Source of the DNA: Hygrophila difformis
Taxonomy: Eukaryota > Streptophyta > Magnoliopsida > Lamiales > Acanthaceae
Assembly (NCBI GenBank): GCA_030278955.1
Contig: JAOANR010000005.1
Coordinates: 31,487,849 to 31,551,848 of the forward strand
DNA length: 64,000 bases
Direction: 5' to 3'
Position numbers and translations under genes: made by a program. The notes beneath the pieces are model-generated. The model was not told where the DNA came from. It ran no database searches and saw only the letters and a program-made list of their open reading frames with translations. Shown here one piece after another: positions 24,901 through 34,396 of the stretch (its first letter is position 1; each line of letters starts with the position of its first letter).

Positions 24901-25565
24901 TTCCCATTTGTACATCATATCCTATGTACTTTGTAAATGGGATGAAATTTCACACAGAGTCCCATGGCAGACATAGAACGACTTACAACAGTGGTGTTTG
25001 CATAACCTCGACTGAGCATGGAGACTACTATGGCATCATCGAAGAGATTTTAGTCGTAGAGTATCCTGCACTGCCTATGAAGCAAACTACATTCTTCAAA
25101 TGTAGATGGTTCGATCCGCGTGAAGGGATTGGGACGCGAACTCATACAAACTACAAGCTTGTAGAAATCAACCTCTCTAAGTCATTGAATGTCTACGAAC
25201 CTTTCATCTATGCTATTCAAGCGGAACAGGTGTGCTATGTATCCTTCCCCACCACAAGACAAATTGCGAGCAGGAATGAGTGGGTAGCTGTGTATAAGGT
25301 CAAACCTAGAGGTGTAATAACCGTGAAACCCGGGGAAGAACCTACTGATGCATTCCAAGTTGATGTTCCAGAGCAACTTGGTATCGAAAATTCCAATATA
25401 ACGTCCAGACGAGAGCGACTAACAGACGATATCGTCGAATACGTTGATCTTCAGCCGGATGAGCATAGCAGTTCAGAATCCTCGATGGACACTAGTTCTC
25501 ATTCAGATGAGACTGATACGGATGATCCTTCACAGGATACTTCGGATGATGATTTCGAAGCTTGA
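21983..25565 (+). CDS. TNP2-type CACTA transposase (1,134 aa, three exons)
   Basis: Catalyses excision and reinsertion of the CACTA element in the nucleus. Proposed exons are 21983-24252, 24352-24666 and 24746-25565. Both introns have GT-AG ends, and joining keeps the frame across split codons (YPYERYLNRLKRTVRN and EPYLEKFAEQ). Total 3,405 nt, no internal stop. Residues ~1-85 match the transposase-associated N-terminal domain with CPCRQCKNKC and a late His (YHLQAHGF). The TNP2/Transposase_21 core has LCTDGFQPFG (Asp 335), WTIGDFPAY (Asp 428) and NLDVMHIEKN (Glu 563), the expected acidic triad. The later parts resemble the DUF4218 and DUF4216 regions usual in this family, and the tail is acidic and Ser/Asp-rich. 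An upstream intron acceptor ends three bases before the ATG. Confidence 0.93.
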
Positions 25566-25664
25566 AATGTGGTTAACTTGTTACAGCTTGTACAAAATAT
25601 TCTAAATTACATTCTATATTGAAATTCATTGCACATTCTAATTTTATCGTCTTTAACTTTACAG

Positions 25665-27526
25665 ATGTCCGACCGTAGGGGTGGCTCGTCGTCGAGTTCA
25701 GCACGTGGGTCAGGGTCCCAGAGAGGCCGCCCGCGACATATCTTCTCAGGTTCACAGCTCGCGGAAGCTTGTAGGCGGGCGTCACAGGCATTTAGACGTC
25801 AGGTTGCAGGTATTCAAAAAAATAAAACCCAAATGAGGCTAAATTCAAGGTTCTTAATGTATATTCTTGAGCTCAAGTTACATTCTTTCCATTAATGATG
25901 TTTGAACACCAGGTGCTACATCCAGCCCGGAGGAGCAACCACTTGATACACCTGACACTTCTACTGCTGTTCCAGAGACACCCCCCCCTCATACTCCAGG
26001 TACAAAGTATAATATATCATGTTTACTTACGTTCAACAAAAATCAAATTATTTTATGTTGTGTTGTTAGGATCGGTGAGTTCGGCACTTGAGGCTCCTCC
26101 TGTTGTTCAGCATGATCAGCCAGGTCGTGAGCGATTGCTCGTCGAGCCAAAGCATGGGGTGTAAGTGAATTATTTTTTAAAGTTATATCCTTCCAATTCA
26201 CTGTAATGAAGTCTATGTTTTTAAAGCATGAGCACATGTTGAACAAATTTCGTTGTTTCCAGTATTGAGTTCGAGAATGCATTGGTTCGGAAGATTACAG
26301 ACATATACTCCCTGCGATCAGATATGAATGGGATCAGTTGGGGTAAAGTAACCCAATCGACGAAGGACTTCTACTGGGGGGAGTTCCAGGTATGATGCAA
26401 GTTTTTATTTAGTTCTAGCTATTTATGTACTATTCTAAGTAACATTGTGAGTGAACATTCATGATCTGCAGAAAGTTGCTCGTTGGGCACCGGAGCATGC
26501 ATTAGCGGTCCGGAAGGAGTGGGAGAAGAAGAATATTGCACGGTATTTTTTAAATTTCCTTTGAATTTGTGATTATACATTCAATTATAATTTATCTTAC
26601 TTTTTTTAAAATACCAGATACAAGGATTACACGCTCGACATCAGGAGCAAGAAAAGACCAATGCCATCAGACGAGCTGGTTGCACAGAATTGGGCCCGTA
26701 TATGGGATTCAGCTGCTTTTAAGGAAAAATCAAAAAGGGGCAAACTCAACAGGCGTCGAGGACAGGAGGATGCACCAGCCCTCCCCACGCACACTGCTGG
26801 GCCAAAGACATTTCGGGCCACGAAGGAAAAATTGGTATGCTTTCACTGTGTTTTTATTTTTTTTTTTCTTAATTCTATTGTTTCATTTCCAATTGTTCTT
26901 ACATTGCATTAAATCTGAATTTTGCAGTCAGCTGATCAAAACAGGACTGTCCCTCTACATGAGCTACACGCTCATACACACACACGAAAACATCAAAAGG
27001 ACAACTGGATTAGGGAGCGGTCACAGCAGGTTCAGGTAAATGTAGTTATTGAACAATTTCACTTTAAATATGGCACATTCATCCTTTAACACTTTGTTAA
27101 GTTACATTGTCCATTGTTATTGACTCTTCAATTTGAAATATAGGAGGAGTTCGATGCAGTGACCGAAACATTGACCCAGGACCCGACGATTGGCCCAAAC
27201 TTCGATCCCGATGACGTCTTCTACAATGTCGCCGGCGGACATGACAGACGCAATGCAGTGTATGGGCTAGGCTCGATTGCAAAGTCCTTTAGGCCCGGTG
27301 CCAGTGACGATATCACTCCCCCCCCCCCTCAAGTTCACAGTTTGTGACACAGGAGCAGTTTGAGGCTTACATGGATAGAGTTGAGAGGCTGTCCCAGACA
27401 CAGATGACTATGGCTGAGCAGCTGGAGAGAGTACTTGGAGTTAGAGGGCCTCGATCCCCAGACCGTGGCGATGGGGATGATGACCTTGGAGGTGGCACCG
27501 GTGGAGGTGATATTAGTGTTCACTGA
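25665..27526 (+). CDS. TNPA-type CACTA accessory protein, multi-exon, with a frameshift in a C run
   Basis: Second gene of the CACTA element, starting 99 bp after the transposase stop and just after a TTTACAG acceptor. Proposed exons: 25665-25809, 25913-25999, 26070-26160, 26263-26389, 26472-26542, 26618-26834, 26928-27035, 27144-27526. All have GT-AG borders and join in frame. The product has a basic Ser-rich N-terminus, a Pro/Thr-rich spacer, and a core with FYWGEFQ, WARIWDSAAFKEKSKRGKLN and HTHTRKHQKDNW, which fits the Ptta/En/Spm (Transposase_24) family. These proteins bind subterminal repeats. A run of 11 C (27318-27328) puts the last exon out of frame, with a stop at 27345. A run of 12 would restore the coiled-coil tail ending at 27526. 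This may be a real mutation or a homopolymer sequencing error. Confidence 0.8.
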
Positions 27527-27894
27527 CCTTTATGCATTTCTATGTATTTGATGTTGGTGATTTGTGTTTGAATTATTTGTAGGATGGTTGGTTGTATGCT
27601 TGGATGTGCTTAGACTTGGTTTTGGTGTGATTATACTTAGTTGGACTTGTTGTGGATTGGAGTATGATTTGTTGACGGTGTATGTCGATCTAGATTTATG
27701 TATTAATGTATTTTTCAAGTTAGTGTCATGGTTTGATGGTTGTATGCTTGGATCTAGATTGATTTGTAGCAGGTTTTTCAAGTTAGTGTCATGTATTTGG
27801 TGTTGGGGATTTGTGTTTGAATGGATTTTGCAGGCTAGTTTTTTGGCAGGTTTGGCTGCAGAAAACAGCACTGCCAGTTTTTGGCAGGTTTGGC

Positions 27895-28245
27895 TCCCAC
27901 CGACCGCACATGCGGTCGGTGCCGTGGTCGGTGACCGAACCGGAACCTAGTCGGGTCAGCCGGCCACCGACCGACAATGCGGTCGCCGACCGGGTCGGTG
28001 GAAGCAGGTCCAGGAGGACCAGCTCTTTCTCCACCGACCAAATTTGGGGGTCGGCAGTGTGGTCGGCGGACCGTACCGACCACTCCGCGGTCGGCGGACG
28101 TGTCGGCGAATCCGCCGACCGCATGTCTACGGGTCGCCGTAGGTCCGCCTACCACGACATCGCCGACCGACATTTGCGGTCGGTCGGCCGGTCGGTGGGC
28201 TCCTGGACGACCCGTGTCCTGAGCCCACCGACCGCATTTTCGGTC
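27895..28245. repeat. CACTA right subterminal repeats
   Basis: Dense CACCGACCG / CGGTCGG motifs in both orientations, for example ACCGACCGCACATGCGGTCG, up to about 25 bp before the right terminal inverted repeat. They match the left subterminal array in core sequence. Confidence 0.85.
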
Positions 28246-28805
28246 GCCGCAGGGAAAAATTCTTGTAGTGGATGTGGATAAGTCAAAATGAAAGACCCAC
28301 AAGCCTATGATCCAATGGACACCGACACTTGAAGCAGGCCAGTCCATGGAAATCAGTCAATGTGAACAAGCCCAGATGAAAGACCCACATGCTCACTGAC
28401 CCGATAGAGATGTGGATTGGACCAGCCCATCGATTGGTCCATCATCCACAAACCCTAGGGTTTTTCCCTCTATAAATAGAGGCACCCTGTCACATATTGG
28501 ACTTCACTACTTCACTTCCAGACAGACGTCTCCAGACACTACTCACTCTCAAGACTCATATACTTGAGATTCTACAGCAACAAAACGCTGCAGAAATATT
28601 AAAGAGGCAAAGAAGTATCAAATACACTTCTACAACCTCTAAACAATCATACTCTGAGACTCATACACTCAGACACATAGAGAGACGACTCATACACGTC
28701 TACTCATTCTCAAGACTCATACACTTGAGATTCTACAGTAACAAAACGCTGTAGAAATTCCAAGAAGCCGGAGAAGAAGCATAAAAGCATCTCGACGTCT
28801 TCAAG

Positions 28806-28937
28806 GTTGGAGGAATCAAAGGAGTAACAGAAGTCGAACACTCATATCGTTTGATCTTCACATATTTCTTTTAAATTCATTCAAATTTCTCTGTAATTGT
28901 AGACATTTCTCGTGAAATTAATAAAATTATTTTGCAG
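28806..28937 (+). other. 132-bp GT...AG segment present only in the solo LTR
   Basis: Starts AAG|GTTGGAGG and ends TTATTTTGCAG|TTTC. The other LTR joins CTTCAAG directly to TTTCTGTC (6304/6305), exactly as if this were a spliced-out intron. It carries AATAAA at 28920-28925. A 2-bp (AG) microhomology deletion could give the same junction. Confidence 0.7.
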
Positions 28938-28971
28938 TTTCTGTCTACGCATTTTTTGCACCTACAATAAA

Positions 28972-29308
28972 TAATTTATATAATTTTTCATATTTAACCC
29001 TATATCGGTATGTCGGTATGTACCGAATGTTCGGTATGTCAGTATGTACCGCGATGCCGATATGTCGATATATAGCGAAAGTTAAGTATTTCGTTATATA
29101 CTGTGATACCGGTATGTCGGTATATACCGAATGTTAGGTATATCGGTATATACCGAACTTACCGAAATGTCGGTATGGCAACGGTAAGGAAATATTTCAT
29201 ACCGAAAGTTTCGGTACGGCATCGATATGAAATTTTTCATACCGTAATTTTCAGTACGGTATACGGTACAACGATATTGTTTCGGTATACCGTATTGATC
29301 CAGCCTTA
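28972..29308. mobile_element. Right half of the split hAT MITE
   Basis: Continues the GGTATATACCG-rich MITE after the LTR's ATAAA duplication and ends TTGATCCAGCCTTA, the imperfect inverse of the left end TAGTGCTGG. It is followed by CCGACCAC (29309-29316), which matches the left flank CCGACAAC at 7 of 8 bases, as expected for a hAT target duplication. Confidence 0.88.
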
Positions 29309-29316
29309 CCGACCAC

Positions 29317-29899
29317 ACATTCATTTGGGCTTGGGCCAATTAAGTCTTCATTCAAGCCATTCATAGACCGATTAGGCTTGTTACCAATGACGGTGGGTGA
29401 TTCGGCCAAGCTTGTTTTGCTCAAATTAATTAACTCAAGCCCATTGGAATTTTGGTCGGGTTATTTTTCAGGTTGGTCTGGACATCCACGTCACTTTATA
29501 TCAAAATGACCTCCCGGTTGTTCATAACATCTCTTTTTGCCCTCCCGATTTTTATAAAATTGAAAGCCTAAATGAAGCAAATGAATTTTTATTTTTCATT
29601 GATTCAACCAAGTATACAAAGACAAATGAAGAGTAGAGCAACAAGTAGGGAAGGGAGCCGAGAAAGTGAGTCAAATGTGAGTCCAATTGGTTCCCCCCAT
29701 TTTTAGGGATCCTAACAATTTTTGGGACCATGTCGCGTAGTTTCGAAATGCCTGGTTAAAATTATCATCATATTCCATATGTTGTATGGTATTGACTATT
29801 GAGGTTACTTTGTGTGCAAATGTTCCAGTGTACTACAAAAAGCAAATTACATCGGGTTTTGATTAAATTATGGTGATTTAATAATTTTCCCCTAACATT
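29317..29899. other. Intergenic sequence without recognised features
   Basis: Sequence flanking the original MITE insertion. I see no gene, inverted ends or repeat array here. Confidence 0.5.
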
Positions 29900-30620
29900 A
29901 CAGCACAACGATGTATATTTTATTGACTGTCTTGGGAACTCCCTATAAGCACACAATAAATGCAAATTATAATAAGTTCACACACATAATTTGGCCTTCT
30001 TATCAATTTGACTTGAGAACAAACTACACAAGTGAATTCATTTGAATTGAGTACCCTTTGATTTTTCAGGAGATGGCCTTTTAAATTTTCAATTATTTGC
30101 CTCAGTATTACGTTGGCAGTATGCCCAAGCCGATCGTGCCAAGTAATAAAATTACTAGTAGACTTCAGGTCTATCACATAATGTATTTCAATTGCACGTA
30201 ACTTTGTATAGTATAAGCTAGAGGATAATGATGGCAGTTTTTCTTTGATGGATATATTTTCATTGATAATATGAGTAATCAAACGATACTCAATATTTGC
30301 CTCATTTTGATGTTTCATTGTGATATTTATTTTTTCGAGTAGCATTGAAGCTTAACAAGCTTCTTCAAGCCTTTGTCGAATATAGTGCATTTTCAATCAT
30401 TATTTTCTTCGTTTTGGGAGAAGTATAATTGCTCTTCCGGAGCTTTCAATCACATTTGATATGCCACCAATAGTATTGACAATACCTTTCCCGTCTTCAT
30501 GTGAGAAAAACGGCTTTTACCTTTTAAAATGTTGTGCGAAGTAGCACTGTCAATGAGGCAGATGTTATCCTTTGCATCATTTTGCTTGGCATCCGTTTCT
30601 TTTTTCAAGAATGTAAGAGT
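29900..30620 (-). pseudogene. Ty1/copia protease to GAG-pre-integrase fragment
   Basis: Read on the reverse strand, 30570-30380 gives a segment with CLIDSATSHNILK, the protease active-site region of copia elements, then SNVIESSGRAIILLP. 30345-29920 gives WHDRLGHTANVILRQIIENL and LKNQRVLNSNEFTCVVCSQV, the GAG-pre-integrase zinc-binding segment. There is no integrase core or RT after it, and stops separate the parts. This is a short relic, opposite in orientation to the copia end at 31449. Confidence 0.75.
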
Positions 30621-31448
30621 AATAATAATTATTCAAAAGAAATAAGCAATATAGTATTTGAAGGGGAATTTAAATTTGGGAGAAAGCATAACAAATTTGC
30701 CTTTAGGTGTGTGATGCATCATCAAATGGATCATCATTATCAACACCTTATAAGATGTATTTTTCTGGCATTGAACCTCTTCTGGGGTCGATAAGGCATC
30801 TTGTCGCCATATCGAAAATACATTCTTTTCGGGTACTTGATTTTTGCCAATATAGCTCACCCAATTTCACTTTTTTTTTTTATTATGATTTGATCAACAT
30901 TTTATTTTCGGCATAGCCATAATCACACCTCGTATATTTTGATTTAGTCACATTCTCTTCAGGGAATGGACAAACATTTGGTATCCTTGATTCATAACTT
31001 TTCAGCAATATATAGCCAAGAGAGTTAATACGATCATCTTCAGGTGACTGTATGATTTTTCCAACAATTCAAGGGGATTTTTCCAGTGTGACATATTATC
31101 TCTTTAAAAGCTCATCAAAGTGATGGCACAAATATATCATAGCATTTGCTCTGTCGGTACACATGACCAGACAAAGATTCATTAGATCTGTTGGTTTAAC
31201 CAAACTAAAACCTATGGACCCTGTTGGTATTCATGACCAGGACTAAGAGCAATTTAGATTGGTGCAATTTACTCGATCTTGACTTGTTGGATTTTCATCA
31301 AAATAATAATATTTTCCAGGTTCATCAAGTGGTTTTCTATATCTATGGCTCAAAGTATAGCCAGTGGAACAAATATCTATTTGACGAGATTAATCATATT
31401 GAAATTGAAAATAATAAAAATAGTTTACCACGTTTTTCTTCTTTGTAG
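30621..31448. other. Unassigned sequence between copia fragments
   Basis: Probably degraded retroelement sequence, but no segment beyond the neighbours is recognisable. A near-repeat ('ACATGACCAGACAAAGA' at 31162 and 'TTCATGACCAGGACTAAGA' at 31231) is present. Confidence 0.35.
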
Positions 31449-31930
31449 GGGATCAGACAATAATTTAGCGGATCTATTGACCAAAGCATTAGCGATCGCA
31501 ACGTTCGAGAAGCTCGTGGATAGAATTGGAATGCGGCGGCTAAAGAATCTCCAATGATATAAATAATAATGTATTCTTTTTCCTTCACTAGAATTTTTCC
31601 CATGGTGTTTTTCCCTAGTAAAGTTTTAATGAGGCATATTCTTTGTATACAAGACATCAAAGGGGGAGTGTTATAACATGCATGTATCTATTACTATAAC
31701 CTAATACATGCACTTGATGTCTTAGGCATTAAGTATAACAAAGATGAGAAAGCCAAATTGTAATTCCCCACCTTATGCATGTGGCGGTAGGAGTGTATGT
31801 CCATGTCCTATATATAGTTTTACATTCTACTCTTTCAAAGATGTATTATTATCACAATCTATCAATCCCTTCACTATCTCTCTCATGTGGTCTTTTTTCT
31901 TTTCATACAATATCTATCATTGTGTCTTCT
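31449..31930 (+). mobile_element. Ty1/copia 3' end: RNase H tail, polypurine tract and start of LTR
   Basis: 31449-31557 encodes NNLADLLTKALAIATFEKL then IGMRRLKNLQ and TGA, the usual C-terminus of copia RNase H. About 100 bp downstream is a polypurine tract CAAAGGGGGAG (31658-31668) followed at once by TGTTATAACATGCATG (31669), the expected start of a 3' LTR. The LTR contains a TATATATAG box near 31810 and probably ends in a CA around 31918, but I could not confirm the end or a target duplication. The upstream LTR is not visible. Confidence 0.75.
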
Positions 31931-32082
31931 ACTAATATAACTATTGACTCAGAATATATATTTTCGGCCGGAAATAGCCAACTGTACAAACCCCTGTTTG
32001 GAAACGTTAGTCATATTTGTATAGGAAATAGGAAGAATTTATTACCTCAACTGATTTTTCTTTTTGAGGATTTAGAAAATTT

Positions 32083-32573
32083 TGGCAGCACCCCGGTATG
32101 AACTGGAATTTCAATACGACTCGAACAGGACCTCGATAGGTATATACTAGTAACACATATATTCACATACATATACATATAGAGATATCATTAATTAATA
32201 TTAATATTAATAATATATTCTTTCTTATTATATTTTTGGGAATACATGATGATATTATTGATGTTGCCGGGCTGATCCACAAACCAACCTGAGCTCTTTC
32301 CATTGCACTTTGTCCTCACTCACGCACACCCTGATAGACTTCTCTGGAGGTGACCCATCCTAGAATTACCCCAAGGCTGCACGCTTAACTTTAGAGTTCT
32401 TATAGGATGGCTATCAAGAAAGAAATGAACATTGTTGGCACGAATAACTTATTTCACTCTATTTATCCCATTCTCCGGAGTACTACATTCCTCACCCGTT
32501 AAGGTCGCAACTTCCTTGTTGCGCTCGGCCATCCACATTCTTTGAACGCCTCAAATATAACGTCTCAGTCACA
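32083..32573 (-). mobile_element. Cassandra-like TRIM LTR with a 5S-rRNA-derived segment
   Basis: On the reverse strand it reads from TGTGACTGAGACG (32573) through a TAAATAGAG motif, a 5S-rRNA-like segment, GAGTGAGGACAAAGTGCAAT and on to CCGGGGTGCTGCCA (32083). These resemble Cassandra terminal-repeat retrotransposons in miniature, which carry 5S sequence in their LTRs. Boundaries are approximate; I found no clear target duplication and no second LTR, so it may be a solo LTR or a derived copy. Confidence 0.7.
32321..32415 (-). ncRNA. 5S-rRNA-like segment inside the Cassandra-like LTR
   Basis: Reverse strand contains AGAACTCTAAAGTTAAGCGT, then CTAGGATGGGTCACCTCC and AGAGAAGTC. These align with the 5S rRNA interior (AGAACTCCGAAGTTAAGCGT ... 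CTAGGATGGGTGACCTCC ... GGGAAGTC), including the internal RNA polymerase III control region. Differences and an altered middle show it is not a functional ribosomal 5S gene. Confidence 0.8.
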
Positions 32574-32678
32574 CCCACTTCTAGATATTGTCAGCTTTGG
32601 GTTAACCCAACTCACGGCGGCACTGGCGACACTGCGGCTGGTGGCGGCGAACATCGACACATGTAGGCTAACAGCGGC

Positions 32679-32740
<62 letters not shown>

Positions 32741-33155
32741 GTCCCTCTCTCTATTTCTTTTCTTCTAGTTCGTTTAAAATGGGTATGTGTTGAATATAAT
32801 TTTATTGATTGGTGCGAATTTGGATTCAAGTTTGGTTCAAGATTTTTAATGTAATTTCCGTTTCATTGAGTGAATATTTTGGTTGTTCTCTTTGTTAGTA
32901 TTTTCATGTAATCGCCGTTATAGTTCTTTTCTGCCAAGTACTGTGCCCTATGGGATGGTTGACCTTGAATTTGATCCTTGAAATACCATCAAATGTGCAG
33001 GCTTTCAAAGGATTGTTCAATGATCCTGCGCGCAAACAAATAGTTGTTAATATGCTCTTGGGGAGGAATATGAGTGGACTTTGAACATCTCAATTTATAT
33101 GATATTTTGTAATTATCTATTTATGTGATGGTAACTGAGAGATAAGAATTATAGT
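32574..33155. other. Intergenic sequence with leader-like region
   Basis: Apart from the microsatellite, this resembles a CT-rich plant 5' leader, followed by T-rich sequence. No coding frame can be supported. Confidence 0.4.
32682..32735. repeat. CT dinucleotide microsatellite
   Basis: About 27 uninterrupted CT repeats followed by imperfect CT-rich sequence. It lies in a GC-rich, leader-like stretch (32600-32790) with no supported ORF. Confidence 0.9.
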
Positions 33156-34380
33156 GGCGTGGAAGACGAAACAATAGCAAACAGTAATTCCATTCCCGGA
33201 AGGACCCTGTTCGAGGAAGCAAACAAGGAAGTTCACCACCCGTATTGCTGAATTTTTACAACATCATTTTGACAAAGAGCTGTCCAAAATATGCAACATC
33301 CGATCAAAAACAATTTTGCTCGTACAGCTCGAGCAAGCAGATGTCTGGGATCCGGACCCATAAACCCGGAAGATCGATCGGAGAAGAATACTATTTTGCT
33401 ATTTTTGTAATAGATAGTATTAATATGCCTTAAAATATCTAAGGCATGAAAAACATGTATAAGACCATATTTTGTAAAGGGGTACATCCTAGACACATGG
33501 CCACATCGCGAGCCATGCATGCACGTCGCAAGACGCATGCCCACATCGCAACATGCACACCTCGTCGCAAGGCACCGCGTCGCAAGACGCTAGACCACGT
33601 CGCAAGACCGGTGCACCACGTCGTGAACATCCAGCCACGTCGCGAACCATCCGTCGCAAGCCAGGCCACGTCGTGAAGCATACCATCGCAAGCCATCGCC
33701 TTCATGTCGCGAGTCCCCAGTCCACGTCGCAAAGGTTCACGACGCACGTCACTAGTCTAGCGACGACCGTCGCAAGACACACGACGGCCACGTCGTGAGA
33801 CTCTTTCACAACGGCTCTCACGTCGCCAACCAAGGATCACGACGGGCTCTGTCCTCTCGCGACGGTCAGTGTAGTTTTTGCTCTTCTTTTTCATTTTCTC
33901 CATTATAATGTACGTATGGGGCTTTGGCAAGTATAAATAGCCTCCCCCTACCATTGTAAACACATCTTTTGTTGAATGATAAGACTTAGCATTTTTGCAA
34001 GCACTCCAAAAGATCACTCTCCCTAAATGAACACTTCATTTGGGGCACTTTAAACACTTAGAGCTTGAAGTACTCTATGTTGTTCTTAAATCAACCATTG
34101 GAATCATTGAGAATGGACGGTTCGACATATGGGCGTCCTTGCCATTAAAGTGAGCACTTGAGTTGATCCTTCATCTCCTTGGACTTGAAGCTTACCAAGA
34201 AGATTATCACCAACAATTGAATTTAATGAGATTGTGAGGACAAGACATAAGGGCTTGTTTGCCTTCCATTATTAAAAACTTGAGTTGGTAGCTTCCTTAT
34301 CCTTCTCTTCTTCACCTCCTTGTTTCTTCTTTATTTTTTTCTTTTCAAGAATGTGTCCTATGATCCTTGGAATTAGTTTA
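33156..34380 (+). mobile_element. Left LTR of element 2 (~1.2 kb)
   Basis: Begins TGGCGTGGAAGACG, homologous to 40564 onwards, and ends ...TTAGTTTA just before the primer-binding site (the expected terminal CA appears decayed to TA). A TATAAATA box at 33932-33939 marks the promoter. The U3 part contains a CpG-rich minisatellite. Confidence 0.88.
33496..33850 (+). repeat. CpG-rich minisatellite in the LTR (CACGTCGCAAG units)
   Basis: Some 15 or more degenerate copies of CACGTCGCAAGAC at ~15-25 bp spacing, in variants such as CACGTCGTGAA and CCATCGCAAGCC, lie just upstream of the TATA box. Related CGTCGCAA/CGACGTGAA motifs reappear in the leader at 35040-35220. High CpG content is unusual for the surrounding AT-rich DNA. 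Confidence 0.85.
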
Positions 34381-34383
34381 ATT

Positions 34384-34396
34384 TGGTATCAGAGCC
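34384..34396 (+). promoter_or_regulatory. Primer-binding site of element 2 (initiator Met tRNA type)
   Basis: TGGTATCAGAGCC, complementary to the 3' end of plant initiator methionine tRNA, immediately after the left LTR. Confidence 0.93.

Larger units (their letters stand above)
19463..28270 (+). mobile_element. CACTA (En/Spm-type) DNA transposon, 8,808 bp
   Basis: Ends are CACTACAAGAA at the left and its complement TTCTTGTAGTG at the right (11 bp perfect), flanked by the 3-bp target duplication GAT (19460-19462 and 28271-28273). The left LTR copy shows the uninterrupted target (AATCGATGTGG, 5767-5777). Inside are subterminal repeats at both ends, a GC-rich leader, a TNP2-type transposase gene and a TNPA-type gene in the same orientation. 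The transposase frame is intact across three exons, so the element may be autonomous or nearly so. Confidence 0.97.
19206..28966 (+). mobile_element. Solo LTR of element 1, interrupted by a CACTA transposon
   Basis: Starts TGTAAACACGTG after ATAAA (19201-19205) and ends ACCTACA before ATAAA (28967-28971). No internal retroelement sequence adjoins it on either side, so it is a solo LTR at the original insertion site. Without the CACTA and one GAT repeat it is 950 bp. Relative to the LTR at 5516-6333 it has an extra 132 bp (28806-28937) that contains an AATAAA poly(A) signal (28920-28925). The TATA box is at 28471-28478. Confidence 0.95.

Noticed and set aside
27789..28347. ORFs over the CACTA right end
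   Set aside because: Caused by the CACCGACCG repeats; they cross the transposon border into the LTR, so cannot be a real gene of either.
32321..32415. Functional 5S rRNA gene
   Set aside because: Altered centre and missing 5' part; embedded in an LTR-like repeat.
33446..33798. ORFs over the CACGTCGCAAG minisatellite
   Set aside because: Open on both strands because of the repeat unit; located in an LTR.
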